DNA of 54,506 nucleotides. Source: Sphingobacteriia bacterium (lineage in GTDB: Bacteria; Pseudomonadota; Alphaproteobacteria; Rickettsiales; 33-17). The position numbers and the translations under genes were made by a program. This document shows positions 44,906 to 54,359 of this stretch, piece by piece (within the stretch, counting starts at the first letter, position 1; every line of letters begins with the position of its first letter). Where the stretch lies: assembly GCA_017304685.1 (NCBI GenBank), contig JAFKLR010000007.1, forward strand, positions 1 through 54,506, given 5' to 3'. Under the pieces are notes generated by a model. That model was not told the DNA's origin. It saw nothing but the letters and a program-made list of their open reading frames with translations, and made no database searches.

Positions 44906-44947
44906 GAAAAAGTGAATAATTACAAAACTGCAGTTTTTCACTTTTTC
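44906..44947. repeat. Inverted third copy of the parS-like repeat
   Basis: The 23-bp unit appears exactly, in the opposite direction, at 44924-44946. GAAAAAGTGA (44906-44915) and TCACTTTTTC (44938-44947) form a further inverted repeat. It lies between convergent genes, so it may also act as a two-way terminator. Confidence 0.65.
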
Positions 44948-44966
44948 AAAACTTAAACTTTGTAAA

Positions 44967-47516
44967 TTAATCTTTTGAAATATCAGATAGTACTCTTTTT
45001 CTTAAATCATTGTTTTCAGTTGTAAATCTGAATATCTGGTTCATGGCGTATCTTTTAAGATAGTTATAAGAATATTGACTATCATTAAGTTTTTCCAAAT
45101 CCGAATATGATTTGATGTTATCACCTTTATATGTTTGTGAGCCTAGTGGTAGAATACAAGTTGTAACTCTGTCTCTTTTTTCAATAGAGTTTGAAGACAC
45201 AGCTAATGTATTTAGATTATCCAGTTCTTTTTCATAATTTTCCTTATCGAAATCAATCTTAGTTTCATCTATATAAGATTCTTTTATAAGTAAGTTTAAA
45301 ACCTTTAAAATACACTTCACTGAAAATGCGCGTACATTAGTAAAGAAGAAATTAGAGGTTTTACTACCTACTTTTTTAAGTTCATTTACGAATAAAAAAG
45401 CAAAATCTTGGTTGTTTAAAAGATTACTAAACTTATTATTTCTAATATCTTCTCTTTTTTGTATTTCTAATTTAAGAATAGTATTTGCAAAAGGTGGTAT
45501 AAGAGAAGAGAGAGAAGTTAAAACTTTGTTTTTCATTGAAAGTAAAAATATGTGAAAATCAAATTCATTGAAATGTTTTTTAATAATGAAATTCCTTATC
45601 ATTGAATTTTCAACAAAGGTCTTTTTTAAATCTTTTAATGAAATGATTGTGTTTTCTAATGTATGTGTATTTTGAATATTACCATTATTACGTATGCATA
45701 AATAATTACGGGTAGGGGAGGGTGTATTAGTAGTTATACCTTCAAATTCTAAGAATATTTCATTACGAATATTACTTTCTAAAGTGTTACTTAAAAAAGA
45801 TATTCCTGTAAGGATTTGTTTTACATTTTTAAAGTTGATTATACTAATCTCATATAATTCTAACTCTTTATTATACATAAGCTGAATTATACTTTTATCA
45901 ATTAATTGTTGAATATAACTATAGTTTTTCTTTATTTCAGCTTTAGGAATATGAATCGTTTTAGAAGTAGAATTACTTTGTTCTAACTTCAGTAATTTTA
46001 ATATTGTACCTTTAGTTAATAATACTAAATTTTCAATCTTTTCTAATTCTATGCGTTTTTCATATGAATTAGCGTAATTAATAGTACCTACCGTTTGTAT
46101 TACTTGTATAATCAATTTATTTGATAATTCTTGTCCAACGTTCCTTATTTGTAAATTTTCATCTATTTTAAATTCTTCCTTTTCAGAATACTTAAAGTTA
46201 TTACAAAGAACTTCTTTTGATAAATAAAGGCTTGTTAGATTTAAAATTAATTTATTTAAATCATTTATTTTAATTTTGAATTGAGTTTTAAATGAGCCTA
46301 TTAAATACTTTTGTTCTATTATGCATAAGTTATTTATTGAAGAAATGACTTTCTGTAATGGAATACTGCATTTTTGAGGAACTTGAATACAAATTTCCTC
46401 TACATGTAAAATAGCAAATTCAGCATTAAAATTTCTTCTTAGGAATTTACTTAATTTAATTTCATTTGCCCAATTTGGGTCTGTTAAGATCTCTAAATTA
46501 ATATTATCATTTAATAAATCTAATACATCATTAAGATTTCCATGTAAAAATTCCGTTGCAGGTTTTAAAGTTTTTGAAGCTAAAAACCCTAATCCTAGTT
46601 GTACAGGGATTACTTTATCTAAAAATACTTTATACGCTATATTAGGAGTCGCTAGCACAGCTGTACCTATAAAAGATACGGTTAAACTTCCTATTATGAA
46701 TGTTTTATAATCTTCTTTATTGTCATGAAATTGAATTAAAGAATTCTTATCTTTTATTCTTACTAATTCTTGCTTTTCAGTGATAAATAAATTCTTTTTA
46801 TTTGATAATTCATATCTATGAACAAAAGTATTAGTTGTAAATGGGCTTAAAACCTCATTATATTCAGGATTATTTCTTAGAAAGATAGAAAGTTTTTTAG
46901 TATTTAAGGGTAACACTAGGCTTACTTCTGAACTATGGAGGTGTGGAGCTGCGTCTACATAATTTTCTAAATAATTAGAATATCCACCCATATTTTTCAA
47001 AAAAGGGGCGTATTTTATAATTTTACTAAAGTTATTATATTTCTTTGTAGATACTTCATGGTCAATCCACGTAAAGATAGGAGGTAAGATATCTTCAATT
47101 TCTATATCGCTATAAATTACTTCTAAAATGATTCTTGATTGATTTAAAAAATCTTCGTTTATACTTTGTTCTTTGGAATATAAACTTCTACGAGCTTCTA
47201 AGGTATTATTATAATGAGTATCAAGATTGGCTATATAATTATCTATAAGATTCTGTCTTAACTCTTTTTCATATTGTTCAATTGTTATAAAGCTAAGTGG
47301 TAAAATCTCTATTATATTATCAGAAATTTTAAAGGTATTATCGGTTATTTCTTCAAAAAAGTTATTTATGCTAAGTCTTTGTAATAATCCTAAAGCTAAT
47401 ATATTTTTTTTGTTTATTTTAAATGTATATTCAAACAAATCTTTGTCTTTAACTCTTAGCTCTATGTTATTTTCTAATAAATAAAGCTCAAAGGATTTGA
47501 TTGTAGTTTCTTTCAT
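44967..47516 (-). CDS. Large unknown membrane-associated protein
   Basis: 849 residues. One clear hydrophobic segment (about 271-290, FIIGSLTVSFIGTAVLATP), perhaps continuing to 312. The rest is helix-rich without a signal peptide or motif that I recognise. It overlaps the stop of the pentapeptide-repeat gene by four bases and so is translated with it. Large size, eukaryote-like low-complexity sequence and linkage to a second membrane protein suggest a surface or secreted factor, possibly an effector or a contact-dependent toxin, but no feature shows this. It ends near the parS-like repeat. Confidence 0.65.
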   Translation of the reverse strand: MKETTIKSFELYLLENNIELRVKDKDLFEYTFKINKKNILALGLLQRLSINNFFEEITDNTFKISDNIIEILPLSFITIEQYEKELRQNLIDNYIANLDTHYNNTLEARRSLYSKEQSINEDFLNQSRIILEVIYSDIEIEDILPPIFTWIDHEVSTKKYNNFSKIIKYAPFLKNMGGYSNYLENYVDAAPHLHSSEVSLVLPLNTKKLSIFLRNNPEYNEVLSPFTTNTFVHRYELSNKKNLFITEKQELVRIKDKNSLIQFHDNKEDYKTFIIGSLTVSFIGTAVLATPNIAYKVFLDKVIPVQLGLGFLASKTLKPATEFLHGNLNDVLDLLNDNINLEILTDPNWANEIKLSKFLRRNFNAEFAILHVEEICIQVPQKCSIPLQKVISSINNLCIIEQKYLIGSFKTQFKIKINDLNKLILNLTSLYLSKEVLCNNFKYSEKEEFKIDENLQIRNVGQELSNKLIIQVIQTVGTINYANSYEKRIELEKIENLVLLTKGTILKLLKLEQSNSTSKTIHIPKAEIKKNYSYIQQLIDKSIIQLMYNKELELYEISIINFKNVKQILTGISFLSNTLESNIRNEIFLEFEGITTNTPSPTRNYLCIRNNGNIQNTHTLENTIISLKDLKKTFVENSMIRNFIIKKHFNEFDFHIFLLSMKNKVLTSLSSLIPPFANTILKLEIQKREDIRNNKFSNLLNNQDFAFLFVNELKKVGSKTSNFFFTNVRAFSVKCILKVLNLLIKESYIDETKIDFDKENYEKELDNLNTLAVSSNSIEKRDRVTTCILPLGSQTYKGDNIKSYSDLEKLNDSQYSYNYLKRYAMNQIFRFTTENNDLRKRVLSDISKD

Positions 47517-48637
47517 AACACTCTCTCAATTTGATTGCTTTGTTCTTTCTCTACTAATGCTCTCTGTTCTTTTTGATCATTAGCATCAAATGAAAATGCT
47601 GAATAAAGGGTAGTTGAAGGAGAAGGATCAGGTACATTAATTATATCTTTACCGCAAATTTTTTCTTTGATTTGAAAGTACTCTTTTTTAAGAGTTAATA
47701 ATTCTTCTTTGAATTTTACTAGGACATACTTTATTTGATCGCTTAAGTATGAAGATAGGTCATATATAAATTTTAATGATGTACTTGTTATAATTCCTAT
47801 TAAAACTGATTGAAGAGCACTGTAATAGGTTAAACTTAGACAAATAGAGGAGATTGCTAAAACTAAGAAAGCTAATTTTTTATATTCTTTAGAGGAATTA
47901 TTATGTTTTGTATTATCTAATGGTAAAATTTGTTCATTATTTTCAGTATTAGATGTAATTAATTTATTAGGATTTGCAGATAATTGATATTCTTTTGGTA
48001 TTGTTAGTTCTAAATCATATTCATTTTTAACTTGTGAAAGAAAATTCTCCATAATTTCTAAGTGAAAAGATTCTTCCTTAAAAGTTGTATCAAAATCAAA
48101 ATTATAATTTGCGCTTATCTTCTTAAGGTTTTTTGATCTATTACTAATAAATGTATTTTTGAAAGCTTCTGATGACACATCTTGGAAATTGCAGTTAATA
48201 AAAATAGCACCCCTAAAATCAGTATTATAAAAGGTACAGTTTTTACCAAATTTTACATTAATAAATATTGTATTTTGAAATTTGCAGAAATCGAAATTGC
48301 TTTGAGAAAAAACTGTATCAAATATCAATACATTAGATAAGTCAGTGGCTAAGAAATTAGCTGTATAAACATTATTATAGTCCAACCCTTCAAAATCATA
48401 TTCATTATGACCATGAAAGCATACGTAGTAAGGGTAATTATCCACCTCAAGTGCGGCATTATCAATGGCAATATTTCTATGAAAGTAATATTCTCTTAAG
48501 CTAGCATTTTGTTTATATGTACCTAAGACTATTTCTCTTAAAAAAGAAGGTTTTTCTTGATTCAATACTACATCATTGGCCTTAACAGTAATAAGGTCAA
48601 CATCAGTATGGTAAAGATTATAGCGTACTCTAGACAT
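47513..48637 (-). CDS. Pentapeptide-repeat membrane protein
   Basis: 374 residues. Residues about 80-155 show degenerate pentapeptide repeats (for example ANFLATDLSNV, SNFDFCKFQNTIFIN, TDFRGAIFINCNF), forming a quadrilateral beta helix. Two transmembrane helices follow (about 252-290), then a cytoplasmic, charged C-terminus. CGGGAG precedes the ATG. It forms an operon with the 849-residue gene. Pentapeptide proteins of intracellular bacteria occur as effectors and as gyrase protectors. The membrane anchor here argues against a DNA mimic and rather for a host- or envelope-facing role. Function unknown. Confidence 0.7.
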   Translation of the reverse strand: MSRVRYNLYHTDVDLITVKANDVVLNQEKPSFLREIVLGTYKQNASLREYYFHRNIAIDNAALEVDNYPYYVCFHGHNEYDFEGLDYNNVYTANFLATDLSNVLIFDTVFSQSNFDFCKFQNTIFINVKFGKNCTFYNTDFRGAIFINCNFQDVSSEAFKNTFISNRSKNLKKISANYNFDFDTTFKEESFHLEIMENFLSQVKNEYDLELTIPKEYQLSANPNKLITSNTENNEQILPLDNTKHNNSSKEYKKLAFLVLAISSICLSLTYYSALQSVLIGIITSTSLKFIYDLSSYLSDQIKYVLVKFKEELLTLKKEYFQIKEKICGKDIINVPDPSPSTTLYSAFSFDANDQKEQRALVEKEQSNQIERVL

Positions 48638-48731
48638 ACGAACTCCCGAAATAATGATTTCATTTCGAGAGATTATTTAAGAAGAGGGAGATCTTATATT
48701 TATTACAATCTTATTAATACTATGTCAATAG

Positions 48732-49307
48732 TTAACAAGAATTTAATTGTGTATTTATAACTGGCTTTGAATCATCATCAAAAATGTAAGCAATTTCTAT
48801 ATATCTTTTTTTATCAACAGGGATATCAATGGACCCATAGATTCTCCCACCTAATTTCTCATAAAAATTACAAGCCATTTTATTATTTTTTAAAGTCCAA
48901 AGTATAAAGGGATATAGATTCGTTTGTTCTAAAAATTTCGATGCTTGTCCAAAAAGTTTTTTCCCAATCCCCTGACGTTGAAATTTTTCAAGAATATACA
49001 TCATATAAATTTCACCTGGTTTCGAGTAAATTTGCCTTTGATTAGAAATTTCAATATTTTCATGAACTCTAAATTTCCCTAAATCACAAAACCCAATTAC
49101 TTTCTTTTCGTACACTGCAATAAATGTACATGCGTGTTTAAGAGATAAAAGTCTTCTTCTTCTGTTTATAATATCTTCCTTTTTAACGCTATTGACTAAA
49201 TTTTCATCGAATAAATCTTTATAAGTTGTTATCCAAGAATTTAGGTAAACATCAGCTATTTCATGTTCTAAATCAAAATTCTGTATTTCAAATATTTCAA
49301 TTTTCAT
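48732..49307 (-). CDS. GNAT-family N-acetyltransferase
   Basis: 191 residues. The acetyl-CoA pyrophosphate loop is Q-R-Q-G-I-G-K-K-L-F (motif A, Q/R-x-x-G-x-G/A), preceded by the strand EIYMMYILEKF. Motif B includes ACNFYEKLGGRIYGS. It transfers an acetyl group from acetyl-CoA to an amine; the closest style is the small-molecule/ribosomal or antibiotic-acetylating GNAT class. It overlaps the end of the symporter-kinase gene by 11 bases, so they share an operon. Substrate unknown; self-protection or signal modification is possible. Confidence 0.85.
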   Translation of the reverse strand: MKIEIFEIQNFDLEHEIADVYLNSWITTYKDLFDENLVNSVKKEDIINRRRRLLSLKHACTFIAVYEKKVIGFCDLGKFRVHENIEISNQRQIYSKPGEIYMMYILEKFQRQGIGKKLFGQASKFLEQTNLYPFILWTLKNNKMACNFYEKLGGRIYGSIDIPVDKKRYIEIAYIFDDDSKPVINTQLNSC

Positions 49308-52092
49308 TTTTATTATAAGGTAAAATAAATTTTATAATAGAACCCTCTGGATAATTATGTTCTGCCCAAATTTTTCCACCATGAGCTTCTATAATATTTT
49401 TGCTTATACTCAAAGATAAACCTCTACCCCCAGCATTTGATTTAGTACGAGAGCTTTCATAAAATGGTTCAAATATAACCTCTAATTCTTCTTTAGGAAT
49501 ACCAATACCTGTATCAGTAATTGCAAATAAAATATTGTTATCAATTAAATTTAATTCAATTTTAATTGAGCCATTTTCTTTATTAAATTTAATTGCATTA
49601 TGAATTAAACTTAATATTATTTTTTCGATTTTTTCCTTATCTATTTTTAAGTTAATTTCTTCATAAAATACAGTTTCTATAGATAGGTTTTTATTTCTTG
49701 CGCTTTCTTTGATATTTAATAAAGTTTGTTCAACCAAATTATTCAAATTTTCATGTGTAATGAATAAATCAACCTTTCCTACAATGTATTTAGCCTTATC
49801 TAAAATATTTGAATGGTAACTTTCTAAGCGTGCTGCATCAGCCTTTAATGTACTTAATATTTTACTCTTGGCTTCTTGTGTAAGTTTTTCCCAATCATTA
49901 TTAAGAAATTCTATAGCTGTTAAAATCCCCTGTACAGGTGTTTTAGTTTCATGGCTAAGATTATTTAAGAAACGAGTAGGAATAGAAAGGGCAGAAATAA
50001 CTGCTTCATCTATACTTTCTCTTTTTCCTATTTCATACTTAATAGATTGTTCAAAAGGCTTTTCTTTATATCTTGTAAAGATTAACCCCATTAATATAGC
50101 GAATATTGAGATATAACTGATATTGAATATTTGCTCATTTGAAAGATGTATAGCTGCGTTATTATGTAGAGCTTTATACATTATAAAACCAAAATACGTA
50201 CCAAATGATTGTAAAATTATAAAGCTAAGCCAATCTACTAAAATTGATAAAGCAAATAATGATAGAGCGAGATTTAGAATCCAAAAATTTGTGCAGTAAT
50301 TTAAGAAAAAATATGTGGTAGAAACTGGAAAGCAGAACATTAAAGTTAAATGCCAATATGTTGGAAAAAACTTTTTAAGCTTTTCAGGCCAATAATCTTT
50401 CAATAATAAATTTATACATAATAAAGCTGATATAGTCCTTATTATTAAATCATAGGACTTATTAATATTTATAGCTTGAGGTGACCACATAAAGAATGGT
50501 ATTGCGTAATTATAAACTGCGAATGCTCCAAATGAGATATAGTTTGCCCCATATATTTTCACTCTTTCATTAGAAAAATTAATAATGGATTTGATCGGTG
50601 AAAATATAAAACTAAGTACTGGATTGAATAATTTGATTAGTTTGTTTTGAAATTTTGACTGATTATTTTGTTTTTCATATTCAACAAACCCTAAATGCCT
50701 ATCTATAAGAGTTAATATGGTGTAACTTATCATATTAGCAAATAATGCTGGTAAAACACTACCAATTGCATAATTACTTTCTAACTCTAAAACATTCCAG
50801 CTTATTGCGGTAAAACCTCCAATTATACCAGAGATAATAAAAGTACGTAATGTACCTTTAAAACCCCATACACCGCACATAAGAGGGAATGTAATGACTG
50901 GTAGCCAAAAGTTTTGAATTAATATGATTATTTCAAATAAACTTTTAGTAAAACTTGCTATATAAACTACCCCAAAACCAAGGAAAACTGTCGCTAATTT
51001 AATCCAAAGTAGTTCGGTCTTTGGGTTTAAGTCATTTTTACTTAATGGTTTTATTACATCGTGTACTACATTTAGTGCTATTACGTTTAAAGCCGAATCT
51101 GCGGTAGACATTAGAACAGCAAACAATCCTGCAAGTAAAATTCCTTTAGCTGCATTTGGTAAAACATCAGTTATTACATAAGGCATTGCAAGTTTCGGCT
51201 CTAATTCAGGATTTAATACAAATGCAATCAGCCCAATGGTTGCAACCACAAAATAAAATGGAACAAATACAGCAGCAGTTAAACGAAATGAATTTATTGC
51301 ATGACTAGAATCTTTAGCCATCAATATTCTTTGTATTAATTGAGGAAATAGAGAAGGTATAGCCCATATTATAAGAAGGTATATGACTTTCCATTTAGGT
51401 AAATAGCTTGGAAATATTTTTAAATGTTCAGTAGGTAGTTGCTGTATCAATCCTTGGTATCCACCAACTTTTTCTAAGCCTAAATAACATGCTAAAGGAA
51501 TTCCAATAGCTAAAGCATAAAATTGTATAATATCAGTGTAAGTTACTGATTTAATACCACCGAATGCTGAGTATATAACTACAATTCCACTACCAATTAA
51601 AGCACCTGTAAAAGGGGTTATATTAAAAAAGGAGTGAAATAAATAACCGATTGCAATTATTTGTAAACCTAACCATCCTGCCGCTATAAATGTACTAGAT
51701 ATACCAGTAATTACTCTGGCTGGCTTACCAAAAAAGCTTTCCATTATTTCACCAGCCGATATTAAGCCTTTGAATTTATATATTTTCGATACAAATATTT
51801 CAGAAATTATAAGAACTGAAATTACGTCACCTAGAAAAATAACAAAATAGCTAATTCCATATTTATAAACGCTTTCTACACTTCCAAATGTCGACCCGCC
51901 ACCTATCCAGGTTGCTGCAATTGTTGCAAGTAGCACTGGGGCTATAAATTTACCATCACCAACAGCAAATTCTTTTACAGTTTTTACGTTTCTGCCCTTA
52001 TATATACCATAAAATAGAGTTGCCGCTAAATAAACACCTACTATTAGTAAATCAATAAACGTTAAGCCTTTTGGAATTACATTAGAAAACAT
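49297..52092 (-). CDS. Sodium:solute symporter-histidine kinase fusion
   Basis: 931 residues. The N-terminal half (about 10-470) is a sodium:solute symporter with some 13 helices (start IDLLIVGVYLAATLFYGIYKG; AATWIGGGSTFGSVESVYKYG). A second membrane module (about 515-665, with WPEKLKKFFPTYWHLTLMF and VDWLSFIILQS) is like that of the kinase at 38644. HisKA (NNLSHETKTP) and HATPase (HNAIKFN, TDTGIGIP, GGRGLSLS) complete it. CbrA-type fusions sense solutes; the added Cqs/Lqs-like module is unusual. AAGGAC precedes the ATG. The CheY-like gene upstream may be its partner. Confidence 0.9.
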   Translation of the reverse strand: MFSNVIPKGLTFIDLLIVGVYLAATLFYGIYKGRNVKTVKEFAVGDGKFIAPVLLATIAATWIGGGSTFGSVESVYKYGISYFVIFLGDVISVLIISEIFVSKIYKFKGLISAGEIMESFFGKPARVITGISSTFIAAGWLGLQIIAIGYLFHSFFNITPFTGALIGSGIVVIYSAFGGIKSVTYTDIIQFYALAIGIPLACYLGLEKVGGYQGLIQQLPTEHLKIFPSYLPKWKVIYLLIIWAIPSLFPQLIQRILMAKDSSHAINSFRLTAAVFVPFYFVVATIGLIAFVLNPELEPKLAMPYVITDVLPNAAKGILLAGLFAVLMSTADSALNVIALNVVHDVIKPLSKNDLNPKTELLWIKLATVFLGFGVVYIASFTKSLFEIIILIQNFWLPVITFPLMCGVWGFKGTLRTFIISGIIGGFTAISWNVLELESNYAIGSVLPALFANMISYTILTLIDRHLGFVEYEKQNNQSKFQNKLIKLFNPVLSFIFSPIKSIINFSNERVKIYGANYISFGAFAVYNYAIPFFMWSPQAININKSYDLIIRTISALLCINLLLKDYWPEKLKKFFPTYWHLTLMFCFPVSTTYFFLNYCTNFWILNLALSLFALSILVDWLSFIILQSFGTYFGFIMYKALHNNAAIHLSNEQIFNISYISIFAILMGLIFTRYKEKPFEQSIKYEIGKRESIDEAVISALSIPTRFLNNLSHETKTPVQGILTAIEFLNNDWEKLTQEAKSKILSTLKADAARLESYHSNILDKAKYIVGKVDLFITHENLNNLVEQTLLNIKESARNKNLSIETVFYEEINLKIDKEKIEKIILSLIHNAIKFNKENGSIKIELNLIDNNILFAITDTGIGIPKEELEVIFEPFYESSRTKSNAGGRGLSLSISKNIIEAHGGKIWAEHNYPEGSIIKFILPYNKNEN

Positions 52093-52230
52093 AATTATAG
52101 TCCTTTATATGGTTTTTTAATAAATTACTTTATAAAAGTATAAAGGTAAATGTTAAATATTTATGTTTTGTTAATTTTACATTTAAATCATAGTGTTATG
52201 ATAAAATTGTATTAATAAAATCATTTGAAA

Positions 52231-52599
52231 CTAATTTATCTTTATATTCTGTATTGCTTCAGTGATTATTTTAGGAAAGTAAGGTTTTGTGATGCAGGCT
52301 TTAGCACCAAGTGCCATGCATTGATTTGTTGCATTAGGGTTTGCAATGCCTGTCTGGATAATTACTGGTATATTTGCTGTACTATTATTATTTTTAAGTC
52401 TTTTTAGTACTTCGATACCATCAATCTCAGGCATCATTAAATCAAGTAATATAATATCAATATTCTCTGAATTTGCGAAAATATATTGTAAACCCTCTTT
52501 AGGGCTTAAAAAAGCCATTAAATTATACCCATTTACTAATGAACATAAGCTTAGGGTAGAATGATAAGTTATTTCATCATCGATAAGAACTATATTCAT
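52231..52599 (-). CDS. CheY-like single-domain response regulator
   Basis: 122 residues, receiver domain only. Acidic pair Asp7-Asp8, phosphorylation site Asp53 in LLDLMMPEIDG, switch Thr83 in IQTGI and Lys105 in ITKPYF are all present. It has no output domain, so it works by protein contact. It lies 138 bases upstream of the symporter-kinase gene on the same strand and is its probable partner. It may also shuttle phosphate from the kinase at 38644. Confidence 0.88.
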   Translation of the reverse strand: MNIVLIDDEITYHSTLSLCSLVNGYNLMAFLSPKEGLQYIFANSENIDIILLDLMMPEIDGIEVLKRLKNNNSTANIPVIIQTGIANPNATNQCMALGAKACITKPYFPKIITEAIQNIKIN

Positions 52600-52660
52600 A
52601 TATTAATTTGCTAAAATATTACAATAATATTAGTTATAGCGATAAATAGTTAAATAATTA

Positions 52661-53068
52661 TTAATTTTTATAGTGATATTGACTAAAATTTTCTGTAATT
52701 TCAAAAAAGTTATATTTTTCAGCTAGTTCTCGAGGGCTACAATTAAGTTTATTCTTTAGGGTAGGGTTAGCCCCATATTTTAGAAGTATTTTAACAATAT
52801 TTATATTCTTAAATAGAACTGCTTCAAACAAAGGAGTATATTGTAAAGAGTCAAAGCTATTTGGATTAGCTCCATGCTTTAATAGCTCTTCTACTACTTC
52901 TAAAGCTTCATTTTTTATAGCTAAATGTAAAAGAGTAGTTCCTGTAGTTGTATCAAGCTTATTAAGAAAATAATTTCTCATATTTTCTGGGACTAAGCTT
53001 ATTTCATTTCTTAATAATTCTAAGTCGTTAGTGTTACAAGCTTTCTTTAAGTTAATATAATTATTCAT
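52661..53068 (-). CDS. Short ankyrin-repeat protein
   Basis: 135 residues from the ATG at 53068; an in-frame TTG at 53080 is not needed. Three ankyrin repeats occupy about 35-125 (TGTTLLHLAIKNEALEVVEEL then LKHGANPNS, then LQYTPLFEAVLF, then ILLKYGANPTL). There is no signal peptide or other domain. It is a stand-alone unit near the umuC pseudogene. Like the other ankyrin proteins here, it may bind a host protein or be an effector. Confidence 0.8.
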   Translation of the reverse strand: MNNYINLKKACNTNDLELLRNEISLVPENMRNYFLNKLDTTTGTTLLHLAIKNEALEVVEELLKHGANPNSFDSLQYTPLFEAVLFKNINIVKILLKYGANPTLKNKLNCSPRELAEKYNFFEITENFSQYHYKN

Positions 53069-53155
53069 TTTATCTCTCAAGAATGTGTAATTTTAATTAA
53101 ATTATATATAAATAATTAAGAAAATGTCAATACAAAAAATTGAATTAATAGCAAT

Positions 53156-54359
53156 TTATACAACTTTTATTATTTCATTCCATTTAGTTGTATATCTTGG
53201 CGATCTATTTGAAGCTTTCATTTGCCACTCATGCTTAACACCTTGAGCAGCAAAAAATATTGTAGCTTTACCAAAATCATTATTAAGTTTGTCCATTACT
53301 TTCATTAACTTTTCATTTGGAATATGAGAAGGGAGGAGGGTAGTCTGAACTTTTTCTTTAGGTAATAAATCTAAAAAAACTACTCCAGCTTTTTTATATT
53401 CAAGATTAGGAATATAAATTTCTTCAAGTAATTGTTTAGCTGTTCTAATCATAAAACCTGTATCATCAGTAGGTTCAGTAAAGGTATGTATCATTGAATT
53501 TTGATAATAATCTTCTTTAAACCTATTAGTTCTAACAAAAACATACATTGCTTTTGCGTATGAATTTTGATTTCTGATTTTCTCAGCGCCTCTTGCTACG
53601 TAATTTGCAACAGCTTCGGATAGTTGATCTAATTCTTTAATTGGCTTTCCAAATGAGCGAGTTGAGGCTATCGATTTTTTATTATTTGGTACATCTTCTA
53701 ATTCAAAACATGAAGTGCCATTTAATTCTAAGATTAACCTTTCAAGCATTACGTTGTACACTTTTCGCATTTGTTTAGGATCAATATTTGCAAGTTCTAA
53801 AGCTGTATTGATTCCTAATGCTTTTAGTTTAATTGATAATTGTCTACCAACTCCCCATATATCTTCAATAGGAAAGTTTCTTAAACATTCTATGCGGTTA
53901 TTTTCATCGATAATAAATACGCCAGTAGTTGTATGTTTTTTTGCATAATGATTAGCAAGTTTAGCAAGGGTTTTAGTTTTTGCTATTCCAATACAAGTAG
54001 GAACTCCAATTTCTTTTAAAACTTTCTGTCTTAGAGTTAAAGCAAAGCTTCCAATATTCCATACATTCGTAAGATCAAGAAAAGCTTCGTCAATTGAATA
54101 TATTTCTATTCTAGGAGCATTATTAGCAAGGGTTGTCATTACTCTTGCTGAGATATCACCATATAATTCATAATTAGACGAGAATATTTGAATGTCGTGT
54201 TTTTTTACTAAATCTTTTATTTTAAATAAAGGGCAAGCCATAGGTATACCTAAAGCTTTAGCTTCATTTGATCTAGCAATCACACATCCATCATTATTTG
54301 AAAGAACTACAACTGGGCTTAGCCTTAAGCTTCGGATTGAATATTCTTTCACAAGAAGC
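53156..54359 (-). pseudogene. umuC: umuC-like Y-family polymerase, interrupted and frameshifted
   Basis: Residues from PVVVLSNNDGCVIARSNE onward match UmuC: YSIDEAFLD active site, IGIAKTKTLAKLANHYAKK, the little-finger region and the C-terminal SPRYTTKW. The 5' part is missing: FYASCE should precede, but coding starts at 54359 with ASCERIFNPKLKAKP directly after a group II intron end. The ASCE part and the PVVV part are in different frames, separated by one surplus C in CCC (ggg at 54315-54317). Thus even after splicing the message would be out of frame, unless this is a sequencing error. The first exon lies outside the window. Confidence 0.8.

Noticed and set aside
43637..44946. CRISPR array or series of terminators
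   Set aside because: The repeats are few, unequally spaced, in both orientations and flank partition genes; spacers are not of uniform length and no cas gene is present.
13331..53080. Upstream TTG starts at 13331, 24851, 31736, 39960, 44518 and 53080
   Set aside because: Each is a short in-frame extension into or across the ribosome-binding site of a better ATG.
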